A stretch of DNA of 64,000 bases from Calditrichales bacterium MX18-03 (GCA_021083345.1 JAJGRE010000002.1:1054001-1118000), one strand, 5' to 3'. Counted from the first letter of the stretch, positions 8,588-17,718 are shown. The notes: generated by a model not told the origin, from the letters alone. Numbers and translations are program-made.

Positions 8588-8600
8588 CGGTATCATACCG
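8588..8600. promoter_or_regulatory. Candidate upstream activator site
   Basis: CGGTATCATACCG is a perfect 13-bp palindrome about 130 bp upstream of the -24 element, a usual distance for enhancer sites of sigma-54 activators. A partial copy with ATACC half-sites occurs near 8645. The probable binder is the product of the adjacent activator gene. The remainder of 8337-8674 contains no gene that I can support. Confidence 0.5.
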
Positions 8601-8674
8601 GCATTGTTTTCAGCTGCTACAGCTGGTTTTTTCTTTAGACAGGTTATACCGTGAGCAAGTCACCGATTCATTAT

Positions 8675-10351
8675 TTAATCGTCTTGATTCATAATAGAAT
8701 CGCTCATGCGGTATTTGCCCATCTTCCTGACGATGGTGGGCTGACTGACTTTCAATGCTTTTGCGATTTCCCTGGTGGTCTTGTATTTCTTTACGGCATT
8801 GGCTAAAATCTGCTTTTCCAGCTCTTCAGTGGCGTCCTTGAGGCTCATCATGGCCGAAATGGCAATTTCGGTGGATGAATTGACCTGGTCGGCAAAATAC
8901 TCGGGGAGGTTCTGAGGCAATATGGTATCCCCGCCGGCAATAATCATCAGCCGCTCAATAATATTCTCCAGCTCGCGGACATTGCCCGGCCAGGGATATT
9001 TGATCAGCAGCGCCATGGTGTTGGGATCGATCCGCTTCTCCATGCCGAACTTTTTATTGTACTTTTCCAGAAAATAACGGGTCAGCGGGATGATATCCTC
9101 TGTCCTCTCCCGCAAGGGGAGTATATGTATAGGTACGACATTCAGACGATAAAACAGATCCTCCCTGAACTTCTTTTCCCGGACCATTGCCATCAGGTCC
9201 CGGTTGGTTGCGGCTATGATCCGCACATCGATGCTGATGCTTTTTATACCGCCCACCATTTTGATTTCCTTATCCTGAATGACGTGCAGCAGCTTCACCT
9301 GCAAATTGAGGGGCATCTCCCCTATCTCATCCAAGAAAATCGTACCGTGCTGCGCCAGTTGGAACAAGCCTATTTTCCCCTGCCTTTTGGAGCCGGTAAA
9401 AGCCCCGTGCTCATATCCGAACAATTCGGATTCCAAAAGCGCTTCGGGAATGGCGCCGCAGTTGACATTGACAAAAGGCATGTCCTTCCTGTCTCCGGAC
9501 ATATGAATGAACTTCGCTATTTCGCCCTTTCCTACGCCGGACTCGCCTGTAATGAGGACGGTTGAATCGATCTGGGCCAGCCTTTTGGCCAGATAAGCCA
9601 CCTCCTTCATTTTTCCGCTCTTGACGATGAAATTTCCGATGCTCTCCAGCTGCTGTTCCCGCAGTTCTCCCAGCTTATTCTGTATATCCTCCAGCTGATT
9701 TTTCAAATAGATCAATTCCGTAATATCCCTGGAGGTACTGATGACTTTATCTATCTGGCCCTTCTTATCAAAAATGGGTGTGCCGGTGGTCAGTATCTTC
9801 TTCCCCGACTTGTTGCTGTGAAGGATGGTCGCCTGCTCCTTGTTCTTAAAAACCAGCTTGGCTACCGAGGGTGAGAAGATCCCTTCCTTCTCCAGGTCAT
9901 TGATATTCTTGCCCAGGATGGCTTCCTTCCTTATCTCATAAAGCTGCTCGCAGGCCTTGTTGATCCACTGCGTATTGCCATTGCGGTCGTCTATGAATAT
10001 GGCGTCCTGCGTTGAGTCCAGTATGGACTCGCATTCTCCCATATCCAGATTGGAAGCATAGTTCCTGGCATGCTCCATGTCATAAAACACAATGCCGTAT
10101 ACTTCACTGTCGTTTTTAGTGTCAAGCACCATCTGTCTGACAAAAATCTCGTTATCGCCGTCCAGCGCTAGTTTCTGCATGCTGCTTTTTCCCAAGGCCT
10201 TCAACAAATCAAGAGGGATATCAGAATGTGTTTTCCCATATTCCTGCAGAATACCGGCTGCTTTTTCGTTCTTATAATAGATGCTGCCGTTGGCATCCGC
10301 AATCAGAATGCCCAACGGTATAAAATCCAACAGCTTTTCCAAATGAGCCAC
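8675..10351 (-). CDS. PAS-domain sigma-54-dependent transcriptional activator
   Basis: 558 aa from the GTG at 10351, chosen because AAAGGAGG lies 7 nt upstream; an in-frame TTG at 10369 lies inside that site. Two N-terminal PAS-like domains (about 1-105 and 105-230; ILIADANGSIYYKNEKA and AIFIDDRNGNTQWINKA) should bind a signal molecule. The AAA+ domain has Walker A GESGVGKGE, the sigma-54 loop GAFTGSKRQ, Walker B IFLDEIGEM and the arginine-finger region of this family. A C-terminal TyrR/Fis-type helix-turn-helix (TTREIAKALKVSQPTIVRKM) binds DNA. It lies between the arginine deiminase operon and the sigma-54-driven dehydrogenase operon, so the latter is its likely target. Confidence 0.93.
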   Translation of the reverse strand: MAHLEKLLDFIPLGILIADANGSIYYKNEKAAGILQEYGKTHSDIPLDLLKALGKSSMQKLALDGDNEIFVRQMVLDTKNDSEVYGIVFYDMEHARNYASNLDMGECESILDSTQDAIFIDDRNGNTQWINKACEQLYEIRKEAILGKNINDLEKEGIFSPSVAKLVFKNKEQATILHSNKSGKKILTTGTPIFDKKGQIDKVISTSRDITELIYLKNQLEDIQNKLGELREQQLESIGNFIVKSGKMKEVAYLAKRLAQIDSTVLITGESGVGKGEIAKFIHMSGDRKDMPFVNVNCGAIPEALLESELFGYEHGAFTGSKRQGKIGLFQLAQHGTIFLDEIGEMPLNLQVKLLHVIQDKEIKMVGGIKSISIDVRIIAATNRDLMAMVREKKFREDLFYRLNVVPIHILPLRERTEDIIPLTRYFLEKYNKKFGMEKRIDPNTMALLIKYPWPGNVRELENIIERLMIIAGGDTILPQNLPEYFADQVNSSTEIAISAMMSLKDATEELEKQILANAVKKYKTTREIAKALKVSQPTIVRKMGKYRMSDSIMNQDD

Positions 10352-10467
10352 GGTTATCCCTCCTTTCAAGTTATGTCCCTACACGTGATATCCCTTACAT
10401 TATACAATAATTATGCCGCCTGTGCACGCGGAAAATGCCCGCATACCGGCATGATTGCAGCATGCCG

Positions 10468-10507
10468 AAAAAAAGACCGCCGAAGCTGTATGAAAGCTCC
10501 GGCGGTC
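10468..10507 (-). terminator. Intrinsic terminator of the arc operon
   Basis: 13-nt arms at 10475-10487 and 10495-10507 (one G:U-type mismatch in the centre) are followed on the minus strand by seven T residues. It lies 19 bp after the arcC stop codon and separates the arc genes from the sigma-54 activator. Confidence 0.9.
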
Positions 10508-10525
10508 CTGCCGTTCCGTTATGGA

Positions 10526-11473
10526 TTATTCTGCTGTAATAACCGTTCCCGTCCTGCCTTCCAATGCTTCAACGGCCTTGAAAAGCGAGGTGATAATTGC
10601 CTTTTTGCCCGGGTTTGCCTTTGCGAACATCACCGCGGCCTGCACTTTAGGAAGCATGCTGCCCGGTGCGAAGTGGCCTTCTGCCATATATTTCTCTGCT
10701 TCTGCAACCGTTATGTTTTCCAAATCCTTATGGTCAGGCTTCCTGAAGTTTATCGCTACTTTTTCAACCTCAGTCAGGATCATCAGTACGTCTGCACCGA
10801 TTTCCTCGGCAACTCTTTCAGCCGCCAGGTCTTTATCTATAACCGCAGCCACGCCTTCCAAAGATCCATCTTCCTTTTCAATGACAGGAATTCCGCCGCC
10901 GCCTGCAACGACTGCGATGGTAGTATCCCAAAGCTCCTTCAGGCAGGAGAATTCAACGATCTTCTTGGGCTGTGGAGATGCAACGACTCTTCTCCAGCCT
11001 CTGCCTGAGTCTTCTTTCATGGTATAACCCTTTTCGTCAGCGATTCTTTTCGCTTCCTCCTCGGTATAGAAGGGACCGATGGGTTTTGTCGGATGGCTGA
11101 ATGCCGGGTCATCTTTGTCAACAACAACCTGGGTCACTATGGAAACCACCGGAACATTGCGGTTTCTTTTCTTCAATGCAAATCTCAAAGCCTGCTGTAT
11201 ATGATATCCAATGTAGCCCTGGCTCATGGCACCGCAAACATCAAAGGGCATGGCCGGCGTAATATTTGCAGCGGCTTCTGTTGCAAGTACGATTCTTCCT
11301 ACCTGCGGGCCGTTTCCATGTACAACAGCCAGTTCAAAACCCCTGCAGCTCAGTTCCGCCAAGTATTCAACCGTCTTCCTTACGACTTCCAGCTGTGCTT
11401 CCGCCGTAGCAGGAGAGCCTGCCTCCTGAAGGGCGTTTCCGCCTAAAGCTACAACAACTTTTGTTGCCGACAT
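10526..11473 (-). CDS. arcC: Carbamate kinase
   Basis: 315 aa, the usual length. Amino acid kinase fold with VVALGGNALQ at the N-terminus, VVHGNGPQVG, FDVCGAMSQGYIGYHIQQAL, VVAGGGGIPV and AAVIDKDLAAERVA, all typical of carbamate kinase. It converts carbamoyl phosphate plus ADP to ATP, CO2 and ammonia, the energy-yielding last step of the arginine deiminase pathway. It follows argF by 31 bp and is the last gene of the arc operon, which ends at a strong terminator. Confidence 0.96.
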   Translation of the reverse strand: MSATKVVVALGGNALQEAGSPATAEAQLEVVRKTVEYLAELSCRGFELAVVHGNGPQVGRIVLATEAAANITPAMPFDVCGAMSQGYIGYHIQQALRFALKKRNRNVPVVSIVTQVVVDKDDPAFSHPTKPIGPFYTEEEAKRIADEKGYTMKEDSGRGWRRVVASPQPKKIVEFSCLKELWDTTIAVVAGGGGIPVIEKEDGSLEGVAAVIDKDLAAERVAEEIGADVLMILTEVEKVAINFRKPDHKDLENITVAEAEKYMAEGHFAPGSMLPKVQAAVMFAKANPGKKAIITSLFKAVEALEGRTGTVITAE

Positions 11474-11504
11474 TTATTTCTCCTCCAAACCGTTTTTTAA
11501 TTTT

Positions 11505-12491
11505 TTATAAGGTTGCAACCATAACTGCCTTAATGGTGTGCATTCTGTTTTCAGCTTCATCGAATACAACAGAGTGTCTGCTTCTGAAAACCTCATCCGT
11601 CACTTCACGGATGTCGAAGCCCTTTTCCTTCATTTCCTTGGCCAGCTTTGTCTCGAAATCGTGGAACGCCGGCAGGCAGTGCATGAAGATAACATCTGCA
11701 TTTTCTGTCTTCTTGAGCATCTCCATCGTCACTTTGTAAGGGGTCAGGAGTCTGACGCGCTCAGGAATCTGGTCCTCTTCACCCATGGAAGCCCAAACGT
11801 CGGTATAGATGACGTCTGCGCCTTTCACAGACTCAACATCGGATGAGAACTCGATAACCGCTCCGGTTTCCTTGGCAACTTCCCTGACCTTGGCAAGGAT
11901 CTCTTCACTGGGTGCCAATTCCTTGGGTCCCAATGCGACAAAGTGCATGCCCATCTTGGCACAGCCGTACATCCAGGCATAAGCCATATTGTTTCTGGTG
12001 TCCCCTGCAAATACAACCTTTACCTTATTCAAAGGCTTTGCAACATGCTCTTCGATGGTCAAAAGGTCTGCCAGGATCTGAGTGGGATGGTCAACGTCGG
12101 TCAGGCCGTTCCATACCGGTACGCCTGAGAATTTTGCCAGGTCCTCAACCACCGACTGCTTGAAGCCTCTGTACTCAATGCCGTCATAGAATCTTCCCAG
12201 AACCTTTGCGCTGTCTTCCAGTGACTCCTTCTTGCCCATCTGTGAGCTGTTGGAATCCAGGAAAGTAACGTGGGCACCTTCCTCAAGGGCTGCTACTTCG
12301 AAAGCGCATCTTGTCCTTGTTGAAGCCTTTTCGAACAGAAGAACGATATTCTTGCCCTTCAGAAGATAGTTGTAAATGCCTGCTCTTTTCTTGGACTTGA
12401 GGTCACGGGACAGATCCAGCATATACCTGATTTCTGCCGGAGTAAAATCCATTAATGTAAGAAAGCTTTTTCCTTTAAGATTGACTGCCAT
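11505..12491 (-). CDS. argF: Ornithine carbamoyltransferase, catabolic context
   Basis: 328 aa. Carbamoyl phosphate motif STRTRCAFE, the [12 protein letters not shown] segment, [11 protein letters not shown], and the ornithine-binding HCLPAFHD motif near the C-terminus are all present. In the arginine deiminase pathway it phosphorolyses citrulline to ornithine and carbamoyl phosphate. Placement between arcA and arcC marks it as the catabolic enzyme (often named arcB); sequence alone does not distinguish it from the biosynthetic one. It starts 25 bp after arcA with AGGAG-type ribosome site. Confidence 0.95.
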   Translation of the reverse strand: MAVNLKGKSFLTLMDFTPAEIRYMLDLSRDLKSKKRAGIYNYLLKGKNIVLLFEKASTRTRCAFEVAALEEGAHVTFLDSNSSQMGKKESLEDSAKVLGRFYDGIEYRGFKQSVVEDLAKFSGVPVWNGLTDVDHPTQILADLLTIEEHVAKPLNKVKVVFAGDTRNNMAYAWMYGCAKMGMHFVALGPKELAPSEEILAKVREVAKETGAVIEFSSDVESVKGADVIYTDVWASMGEEDQIPERVRLLTPYKVTMEMLKKTENADVIFMHCLPAFHDFETKLAKEMKEKGFDIREVTDEVFRSRHSVVFDEAENRMHTIKAVMVATL

Positions 12492-12516
12492 TTCTTTTCT
12501 CTCCTTTTTCTTTTTC

Positions 12517-13752
12517 TTATATGTCTTCTCTGCAGAGGGGCATGCTCATGCATCTCGGGCCGCCTCTCCCTCTCACAAGTTCGGAGCCGTCTATTTCAAG
12601 CACTTCGACCCCATTTTGCCGAAGCACTTCATTGGATGCCTCGTTCCTCCCGTATGTCACTACTACACCCGGTGCAATGGCCAGCGTGTTAGTGCTGTCG
12701 TTCCATTGCTCTCTGGCTGCGGTGATGATGTCTCCGCCGCCGCTCTGGATGAATTTGATTGCCGGCAGCTTCAGGCTCTTCTTCAAAGCATCCTCCAGAT
12801 CATCCTCGACGCTTACCTTCACGCCGTTCTTGCCTCTGGTCAGCTTGTAGACCGATACTTTATCCTGAATTCCGGGATAGATGGTGAACTTATCCCTGTC
12901 CACCATGGTAAATACCGTATCAAGATGCATGAAAGCCCTGATAGCGGGAATCTGAACCGCCATGACTTCCTTCAGGTCCTCGTTGCCTGCAAAAAGGTTC
13001 CTGGCTGCTATTTCAATACCGTTGGCCGAGGTTCTCTCACTGCAGCCGATGGCTATGACTTCTTTGCTCAGCACCAGTATATCTCCGCCTTCCAGGCTAT
13101 GGGGTATGGTATAATTGTACCACACCGGCGACAACGCCTTTTTCAAGCGCGGGTGGTTGTCGTATATGTACTTGATCAGCATGGGCTCTCTTCTTCTGGC
13201 TTCTGTGTTCATCGAGTTGATGGAAATCCCGTTGCCGATAACGGCCGCCGGATCTCGCATGAAATAGAGATTGGGAATGGGATTGATAAACAGAGGATAG
13301 TCCCGATTCACATAATCCGTCAGGCTGTATTCCCTTTCCAGATCGGGCAGGTCTTTCTTGTTCAGACCGGCTACTGCGATTTCGGCTACTTCTTTTGCGT
13401 TCTTTTCAAAAATATAGGAGAAGATCATCTCGTTCAGTTCAGGATTGTCAATGCGGCAATCCAGAAGGATATCATGGATGAGGGTCCTCTTGACATCGAC
13501 ATCTTCCAGTATCTCCATCAACAGGTCCTCCACGTACAGGACCTCAGCGCCTCTTTTTCTCAGCACTTCAGCAAACTCATCGTGTTCGATCCGCATCTTC
13601 CTGAGCCATGGAATATCGTCAAACAAAAGCTCTCTCAGATATTCCGGCGTAAGGCGCTCCAACTCCTTACCGGGTTTATGCAAGAGAACGGCTTTCAGCT
13701 TGCCGATTTCCGAGGTTACATTCAGGAACGGCCCTCTATTTGCATCGCACAT
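12517..13752 (-). CDS. arcA: Arginine deiminase
   Basis: 411 aa, normal size. Guanidino-modifying enzyme with N-terminal [65 protein letters not shown] and the C-terminal catalytic Cys in [14 protein letters not shown]. It hydrolyses arginine to citrulline and ammonia. First gene of arcA-argF-arcC; no arcD arginine/ornithine exchanger occurs in the window. The promoter at 13832-13860 is SigA-like and a 14-bp inverted repeat lies between it and the start codon, so expression is probably controlled by a repressor or an RNA hairpin there. Confidence 0.96.
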   Translation of the reverse strand: MCDANRGPFLNVTSEIGKLKAVLLHKPGKELERLTPEYLRELLFDDIPWLRKMRIEHDEFAEVLRKRGAEVLYVEDLLMEILEDVDVKRTLIHDILLDCRIDNPELNEMIFSYIFEKNAKEVAEIAVAGLNKKDLPDLEREYSLTDYVNRDYPLFINPIPNLYFMRDPAAVIGNGISINSMNTEARRREPMLIKYIYDNHPRLKKALSPVWYNYTIPHSLEGGDILVLSKEVIAIGCSERTSANGIEIAARNLFAGNEDLKEVMAVQIPAIRAFMHLDTVFTMVDRDKFTIYPGIQDKVSVYKLTRGKNGVKVSVEDDLEDALKKSLKLPAIKFIQSGGGDIITAAREQWNDSTNTLAIAPGVVVTYGRNEASNEVLRQNGVEVLEIDGSELVRGRGGPRCMSMPLCREDI

Positions 13753-13776
13753 ACACTTGGCTCCTTTCCCATATTG

Positions 13777-13816
13777 AGGAACAACAAAATAACCAATTCC
13801 GAATTTTGTTGTTCCT
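13777..13816. promoter_or_regulatory. Perfect 14-bp inverted repeat between arcA promoter and start
   Basis: AGGAACAACAAAAT (13777-13790) and its exact complement (13803-13816) are separated by 12 bp. On the minus strand it begins about 10 bp after the predicted transcription start and ends 25 bp before the arcA ATG. It is either an operator for a dimeric regulator or an RNA hairpin near the ribosome site. It lacks a T-run, so it is not a normal terminator. Confidence 0.65.
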
Positions 13817-13831
13817 TAAGTAAGCAATTCT

Positions 13832-13860
13832 AGTATATACTCAACATGTATATTGTGCAA
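13832..13860 (-). promoter_or_regulatory. SigA promoter of arcA-argF-arcC
   Basis: Minus strand: -35 TTGCAC (13860-13855), 17-bp spacer, -10 TATACT (13837-13832). The predicted start is near 13825. The rest of 13861-14072 shows no gene. Confidence 0.65.
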
Positions 13861-14072
13861 CACCTTCAAATTACATGCGTTACGGGTATTTTCCATATTT
13901 TTCAATTCAGCTGTATATTCATTCAAACTCAGTATCCATTCTTCCCGGATATTAAAAATCCCCTCCCATTCCACGCTCATTCCCCTGTCTATGCATGCTT
14001 CGATTCAGTGATTCCAACTTTTATGCATCGACTGCATAAAAATCGAGCTAGAGGAATAAAAAATTTTTAAGC

Positions 14073-14100
14073 AAAATAAAAAGAACCCCTCTGAGGGTCC
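14073..14100 (-). terminator. Intrinsic terminator after veg
   Basis: On the minus strand GGACCCTC-AGA-GGGGTTC forms a 7-bp stem followed by TTTTTATTTT, about 105 nt after the veg stop codon. Confidence 0.75.
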
Positions 14101-14204
14101 CTTCTACACTATCGGAATTTTGTCTGCGGCGATCTATTATGATATACCATTTTGCAACATCTATTCTACGATTTAGCAAATTCGTCAAGCAGATAGTCTA
14201 CTCA

Positions 14205-14477
14205 TTACATGCAGCCTATTTTGACATTGTCTCTGCAAATGAATAACTCTATGGATTTGGTAAGGATATCAGAATAGCTGAAAGATACGGTTCTTCCGAT
14301 ATCTTCAGGAACCTCCCCATCAATCTTTACGATAAATATGCTTGGGTATGTCTTCTCAATCGTCCCTTGCTTTATGCTTATCTTCTTACGGCCCTTATTG
14401 GCTCTAAGTACGACTCTTTCCCCAACATAGTTGTCAATGTCGCTCTTGATGAGGGAGAGGGTATTTTTTGAAGCCAT
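14205..14477 (-). CDS. veg: Veg family protein
   Basis: 90 aa from the ATG at 14477, which has AAGGTGA six nt upstream; a longer frame to 14516 lacks a ribosome site. MASKNTLSLIKSDIDNYVGE followed by VVLRANKGRKKI and IFIVKI matches the small Veg family (DUF1021) of Firmicutes. In Bacillus subtilis Veg promotes biofilm formation and lies between yabG and the sspF/ispE genes; here yabG is also close by, so the old gene neighbourhood is partly kept. Its biochemical role is not known. Confidence 0.9.
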   Translation of the reverse strand: MASKNTLSLIKSDIDNYVGERVVLRANKGRKKISIKQGTIEKTYPSIFIVKIDGEVPEDIGRTVSFSYSDILTKSIELFICRDNVKIGCM

Positions 14478-14694
14478 AAAAATCACCTTCCTTCCCAACA
14501 TCTTAAATTTTATCATAACCTATATTATATGTCAAATAAATTAAAATATTATATCAGCTTACCATTTGCAAGTCAAATAGTTTTTTATGTTTTTGAGAAA
14601 AATAAGTTATTTTTTTGTTAATTCTTCCAAATTACCCTTATGACCGTTATAAAAGTCAATAGATAGTATGGACATAAAAGCACAATAATATACC

Positions 14695-14730
14695 AAAAAG
14701 CGTCCGATTCCTTTTAAGGCATCAGACGCT
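14695..14730 (-). terminator. Intrinsic terminator after the [2Fe-2S] protein gene
   Basis: Minus strand: AGCGTCTGAT pairs with ATCGGACGCT (one G:U) around an 11-nt loop, then TTTTTGG. It starts 5 nt after the stop codon at 14736. The gap 14478-14694 between it and veg is AT-rich and should hold the veg promoter. Confidence 0.85.
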
Positions 14731-14735
14731 TCCAA

Positions 14736-15191
14736 TCACTGTTCAGCAGCTTCCTTTATTGCTTCCACTATTTTTGCATAACCAGTACATCTGCAAAGAT
14801 TGCCGGCGATGGCATTCCTTATTTCGGCTTCATTGGGGTGCGGGTTCCTCATGAGCAGCGCTTTTGCCGACATGATCATCCCCGGGGTACAGAAACCGCA
14901 TTGAACGGCTCCATTTTTTATGAAGGACTGCTGGAGCTGGTCCAATTCATTGTTCTTCTCCAAACCTTCGATGGTCAGAATATGCTTATCCCTCGCCTGT
15001 GCAGCCAGAACCAGACAGGCATTCACCGCAAGACCGTCCATGATAACGGTACATGCGCCGCATTCTCCCTCTCCACAGCCCTCCTTGGTACCGGTAAGCC
15101 CAAGCTTTTCTCTCAGAACGTCCAGCAGGCGCATATCATCGGGTACCTCCAGACTGTGCAGCCGCTCATTAACATGCAATTCAAGCAGCAT
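14736..15191 (-). CDS. Orphan [2Fe-2S] subunit of the xanthine dehydrogenase/CoxS family
   Basis: 151 aa from the ATG at 15191, chosen for GGGAGG six nt upstream. An N-terminal plant-ferredoxin-like cluster site (GCGEGECGACTVIMDG plus a later Cys in NACLVL) and a C-terminal four-helix cluster site (QCGFCTPGMIM and LCRCTGY) give the full set of eight cysteines for two [2Fe-2S] clusters. Such subunits pass electrons from a molybdenum hydroxylase to FAD, but no large or FAD subunit gene is nearby. It sits alone between veg and a SpoIID-type spore gene with its own terminator. It may serve a distant hydroxylase. Confidence 0.9.
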   Translation of the reverse strand: MLLELHVNERLHSLEVPDDMRLLDVLREKLGLTGTKEGCGEGECGACTVIMDGLAVNACLVLAAQARDKHILTIEGLEKNNELDQLQQSFIKNGAVQCGFCTPGMIMSAKALLMRNPHPNEAEIRNAIAGNLCRCTGYAKIVEAIKEAAEQ

Positions 15192-15244
15192 ATGATCCCT
15201 CCCTATCCTGTACTTCATACTCTATACAGATTATACCACTTAAT

Positions 15245-15270
15245 CAAAAAAACTGCACCTGCCGGTGCAG
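15245..15270 (-). terminator. Intrinsic terminator after the SpoIID-amidase gene
   Basis: Minus strand: CTGCACC-GGCA-GGTGCAG (15270-15253) followed by seven T. It lies 12 nt after the stop at 15282. Confidence 0.92.
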
Positions 15271-15281
15271 CTTTATGATAT

Positions 15282-16697
15282 TCAATTGGTCGTTTTTCCC
15301 GCTCTGCTTCTGTAGTAGGTGCATATGGCATGGTATACAGCCTCCGCAGCACGCTGCCTGAATGCTTCGCCGCTTAACATTTCTTCGTCCTGCGGATTGC
15401 TGATATAAAGCAGCAGCAAGATGATGGAGGAGGCTTTCACTTCCCTGAGAAGATAGAAGTCTGCCGTTCTTGCTCCCCTGTTCTTGCTGCCCAGGGAGGC
15501 GCACACGCTTTCCAGCATCAGCCTTGCCAGCTTTTCCCCCGCGGTATCTCCCCGGTAATAATACAATTCAGTCCCTGAGGCACTGGCGTTCATGAAGCTG
15601 TTTTGGCCTACCGAGATGAAGAATTCCGGCCTGGTGCTGTTGGATAACGCCGCTCGGTCCGCCATTGTCACCTCGGTATCCCTGTCCCTGGTCAGGTGAA
15701 CTTCGGCACCGTCTTGAGCCAGAAGGTCCTTCAGCCGGAGTACGATATCCAGGTTGGCATCCTTTTCCCTCAGCCCGTTTGCCCCGCGATTGTCATCACA
15801 ATGCTCTCCCCCGAAGGCTGCATCCAGTACCAGTCGAACGCCCTTCAGCGGCTTCTCTGCGTCCGGCAGCTGCATCTCTTCAATTTTTACCCCGGTGTAA
15901 TAATACTTCAATATATTGTCGAAGCTGCTTCCCCGTCTGGCCATCTCAGCTGCACCGCACTGGCACAAACCCAGACCGTGGCCTGTTCCGATGCATTTGA
16001 TCAGGAATTTGACCGGTATATAGTTGAACCTTGTGGAGCTCAGTTTCAATAGCTCCATGATTTCCACACCCTTGTAGGTTCTGGATCCGATTTTGACCAT
16101 ATTGACCTTACCCTGCTCATCCACATCGATGTCTTCGAACATCCCTTGTATGTTGTAATAGACACCGTCCGGCTTTTTAAAGCGGGTTTTGAGAAACGCC
16201 TCCAGCTCCGGTACAGTGAAAAGCTTTTCATTGTCTATGTCTTCCTTATCCTTGCAGAAGGTGCACAGCACCCGCCTGAGGTAGGTGATCCTGTTTCCGG
16301 TGATGTTTTCGGCATTTTCGGTAGCGCCGCCGCACCGGTAATGAAAATACGGCTTGATGGGCCGTCCGTCAAACAGAATGATCTTTTTGTGCGTTGCTTT
16401 AACGGCATCATAGACAGCAGCTTCAACTGCAGTCTCAACCGCCACCTCCGGCAGCCCGCATTCCAGGCAGTGGCCCGGCTCGGTGCAGATATCACAGCCG
16501 TTGCCGCTTTCACAGCCCTTCCCGCCATATATGAAGGTCTTTCTGGCTAGCTCGGTACGCGCCATGACGGCAAAGGCCTTTAAAAGCTCCGGCTCGGTGC
16601 TGCCCCCTGAATTGAAGGCCGTCATCCTGGCTACCAGTTCATCCAATTCCATTTCATATGGCAAATTTGTCTGGTTATCATATATCTTAAACAGCAT
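15282..16697 (-). CDS. SpoIID-like / amidase_3-like fusion with catalytic residues lost
   Basis: 471 aa from the ATG at 16697 (GGGAGG 8 nt upstream; a TTG at 16718 overlaps the yabG stop). Residues 1-270 resemble SpoIID/LytB: LLKAFAVMARTELARKT, a Cys-rich zinc-binding stretch, YFHYRCGGATENAEN, and GHGLGLCQCGAAEMARRG. Residues 285-465 resemble amidase_3: EKDANLDIVLRLKDLL, VHLTRDRDTEVTMADRAAL, NASASGTELYYYRG. The SpoIID catalytic Glu (SEMPASF) aligns with Asn in FNSGGST. The amidase zinc His of GHGG is Phe (AAFGG), that of SIHAN is Gly (ISVGQN), and the catalytic Glu near the end is Leu (ILLLLYISNP). No signal peptide or membrane helix is seen. It is probably a non-catalytic, peptidoglycan-binding spore protein; the gene follows yabG in one operon. 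Confidence 0.8.
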   Translation of the reverse strand: MLFKIYDNQTNLPYEMELDELVARMTAFNSGGSTEPELLKAFAVMARTELARKTFIYGGKGCESGNGCDICTEPGHCLECGLPEVAVETAVEAAVYDAVKATHKKIILFDGRPIKPYFHYRCGGATENAENITGNRITYLRRVLCTFCKDKEDIDNEKLFTVPELEAFLKTRFKKPDGVYYNIQGMFEDIDVDEQGKVNMVKIGSRTYKGVEIMELLKLSSTRFNYIPVKFLIKCIGTGHGLGLCQCGAAEMARRGSSFDNILKYYYTGVKIEEMQLPDAEKPLKGVRLVLDAAFGGEHCDDNRGANGLREKDANLDIVLRLKDLLAQDGAEVHLTRDRDTEVTMADRAALSNSTRPEFFISVGQNSFMNASASGTELYYYRGDTAGEKLARLMLESVCASLGSKNRGARTADFYLLREVKASSIILLLLYISNPQDEEMLSGEAFRQRAAEAVYHAICTYYRSRAGKTTN

Positions 16698-16714
16698 CTG
16701 CCCAACCTCCCTTA

Positions 16715-17605
16715 TCAAACGATATAGGGAGAATCCGGCATGCCGTCCCTGTATCTGCCCCTGGTCTGTACACCGCCAATGCCGTTTATTCCCGTAATGG
16801 TGTTTCTTAAAACCGCCTCCAGCGGTGCAATCCTGTCAATGGGCGTAAAAGCAATCTGCTTGCACACCATGACAGGGTCAAGCGCATGGATCATGATCCT
16901 GCCGGGAGAACTGGCAAAGTTGGCTCCGGCAGCCAGAATGCCTTCATAGAAGGATTGGCATGCCCCTGCAACCACCACCAGCTCATCCAGTGCAGGCTGG
17001 TATCTTCTGGCTTCCTTGACGGCTTCGATATAGAACTTGGAGTTCTTGTATCTACCCAATGCATTGGTATTACGTGCATCTGCAGGTTTGTTCCCCTCTT
17101 TTGCCATGCTGTCGTGCCCCGTAAGCACCACAATATCCGGCTTATGCTCCTCCAGAAGAAGCTTGACCAGCTTGGGCTGCTGGTCCTCCGCTACCAGCTT
17201 GCCTACGGCCTGGATGCCCAGTTCCTTATACTGCTTGAGGCACATCTGCAGGTAGTCGTTGTCGCCGTCCAGGTGAAGCACTTTTCCCGGCCGCTTGAAA
17301 GTGGCATATTGGTCCCGTGCAAAAAAAAGCATCTTGGAAGCGCCGGTACGCATGGAAGGATGCCGGTTCCTCTGTGCAGTAAGTCGATCCACCTTGTGCT
17401 GAAATTCCTTGTTCTCATCCTGAATCTTTGCAGGGGGCATTTTGACCAGGTCCTGCTCCGGCGCATCAGCCGACAGCCTGTAATTCAAGCCCGCCAGATA
17501 TACCATCCTGCTGCCGTCGTTTTGAACATATATATTCTGAACTTTGAAGATAATATCATACCCATATGATTTTCTTCCGACTAAATCCCCAACCCTTATC
17601 TCCAT
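16715..17605 (-). CDS. yabG: Sporulation-specific protease YabG
   Basis: 296 aa from the ATG at 17605 (GGGAGG 7-8 nt upstream); the frame extends to 17650 without a ribosome site. MEIRVGDLVGRKSYGYDIIF, VLHLDGDNDYL, IVVLTGHDSM, YKNSKFYIEAVKEAR, VVVAGACQSFYEGILAAGANFASSPGRI and VCKQIAFTPIDR are typical of YabG (peptidase U57), which processes coat proteins late in sporulation. A SigK-type promoter lies upstream, as in Bacillus. It is co-transcribed with the SpoIID-amidase fusion. Confidence 0.95.
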   Translation of the reverse strand: MEIRVGDLVGRKSYGYDIIFKVQNIYVQNDGSRMVYLAGLNYRLSADAPEQDLVKMPPAKIQDENKEFQHKVDRLTAQRNRHPSMRTGASKMLFFARDQYATFKRPGKVLHLDGDNDYLQMCLKQYKELGIQAVGKLVAEDQQPKLVKLLLEEHKPDIVVLTGHDSMAKEGNKPADARNTNALGRYKNSKFYIEAVKEARRYQPALDELVVVAGACQSFYEGILAAGANFASSPGRIMIHALDPVMVCKQIAFTPIDRIAPLEAVLRNTITGINGIGGVQTRGRYRDGMPDSPYIV

Positions 17606-17718
17606 CCTACAAACCTCCCATCGGCAAAAGTCTGCCAGGCGCATATTCAAGATGCTGTATTCTCAGGAGTAATTCCCCGGGTTCAACAGTCTTTAAATAT
17701 CTGAGCCGTGGTATAATA

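Noticed and set aside
8611-8636. CAGCTG-CTA-CAGCTG hairpin followed by T-run on the plus strand
   Set aside because: Would be a plus-strand terminator but no plus-strand gene ends there; left as uncertain.
10370-10440. Promoter of the PAS sigma-54 activator gene with TATAAT near 10400
   Set aside because: -10 is good, but no convincing -35 was found at 16-18 bp, so no feature was listed.
12376-13833. 485-codon plus-strand open frame
   Set aside because: Antisense shadow of arcA and the start of argF, which are clear on the minus strand.
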